Shown: positions 5,981 to 6,101 of the stretch, piece after piece
How positions within the stretch are numbered: the first letter of the stretch is position 1
Layout: each line of letters starts with the position of its first letter
Source of the DNA: CAYSHJ01 sp964589725
GTDB lineage: Bacteria > Planctomycetota > Planctomycetia > Planctomycetales > Planctomycetaceae
NCBI GenBank assembly: GCA_964589725.1
Contig: CAZPUJ010000622.1
Span: forward strand, 1 to 6,101
Length of the DNA: 6,101 nucleotides
Direction: 5' to 3'
Notes under the pieces: model-generated
The model's input: the letters and a program-made list of their open reading frames with translations, nothing else
Databases searched by the model: none
Told to the model about the DNA's origin: nothing
Program-made: the position numbers and the translations under genes

Positions 5981-6101
5981 AAAGGTGGCCGACCGACGTG
6001 GTCAGTCAGCCGTTCAGTGGGCCGTAAAGATGCCCGGCCATTGAGAAAAGCCGGGCATCTGAAATTCAATCTGACCCACCACCTACCCGCCGGATGTCAG
6101 T
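5981..6101. other. Non-coding right end
   Basis: Apart from the hairpin at 6028-6060 I see no gene, RNA or repeat here. In the hrpB upstream region just to the left, TAGAAT on the minus strand (5858-5863) resembles a -10 box, but no good -35 box precedes it, so no hrpB promoter is called. Confidence 0.5.
6028..6060. terminator. Perfect 11-bp hairpin, possible terminator
   Basis: AGATGCCCGGC (6028-6038) pairs perfectly with GCCGGGCATCT (6050-6060) across an 11-base loop. No T-run follows on the plus strand. On the minus strand the stem is followed by TTTACGG, a weak run that would suit a minus-strand gene ending just right of the window. It lies 47 bases after the mini-ORF stop. Bidirectional or attenuating function is possible. 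Confidence 0.55.

Overview
The window looks like a stretch of a GC-rich planctomycete chromosome (inferred). The indications are a secreted PQQ-like beta-propeller whose mature end carries the WPQFRGP motif that is very common in planctomycetes, a small CPHC-type zinc-ribbon protein of a kind seen there, and two or three families of short dispersed repeats that I associate with planctomycete genomes. One of these is the TAACCCGAAGCG inverted repeat, whose accidental translations (RSVSEG-like) litter planctomycete proteomes.

Layout, left to right. (1) Bases 1-558 are the 3' end of a plus-strand gene for an RTX-type calcium-binding protein: 18 uninterrupted nonapeptides and a 23-residue tail. 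A strong intrinsic terminator with a UUCG loop follows. (2) Bases 881-3134 hold three plus-strand genes in the same orientation: an exported beta-propeller, a cytosolic protein with three zinc knuckles, and a short CbiX-type chelatase whose GTG start overlaps the preceding stop. The last two are probably translationally coupled. (3) The 3' end of cbiX and the gap after it carry two different repeats: a degenerate heptad repeat that forms the end of the protein, and a 25-bp near-perfect inverted repeat. (4) Bases 3245-5815 on the minus strand encode a complete HrpB-type DEAH-box ATP-dependent helicase. It contains a low-complexity insert with two C7 runs between its helicase core and C-terminal part. 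(5) Bases 5846-6101 contain no clear gene. They do contain a Shine-Dalgarno followed by ATG-CCG-stop, a 26-codon reading frame shaped like a lipoprotein signal peptide, and a perfect 11-bp hairpin.

The genes do not form an obvious single pathway: cell-surface/RTX, exported propeller, zinc ribbon, siroheme/cobalamin metal insertion, and helicase. I see no defence system, mobile-element enzyme, CRISPR array, tRNA or rRNA. The points that reward a second look are the repeats intruding on coding sequence (the cbiX tail and the hrpB linker) and the lipoprotein-like mini-ORF at the right end. I did not find a convincing new multi-gene system.
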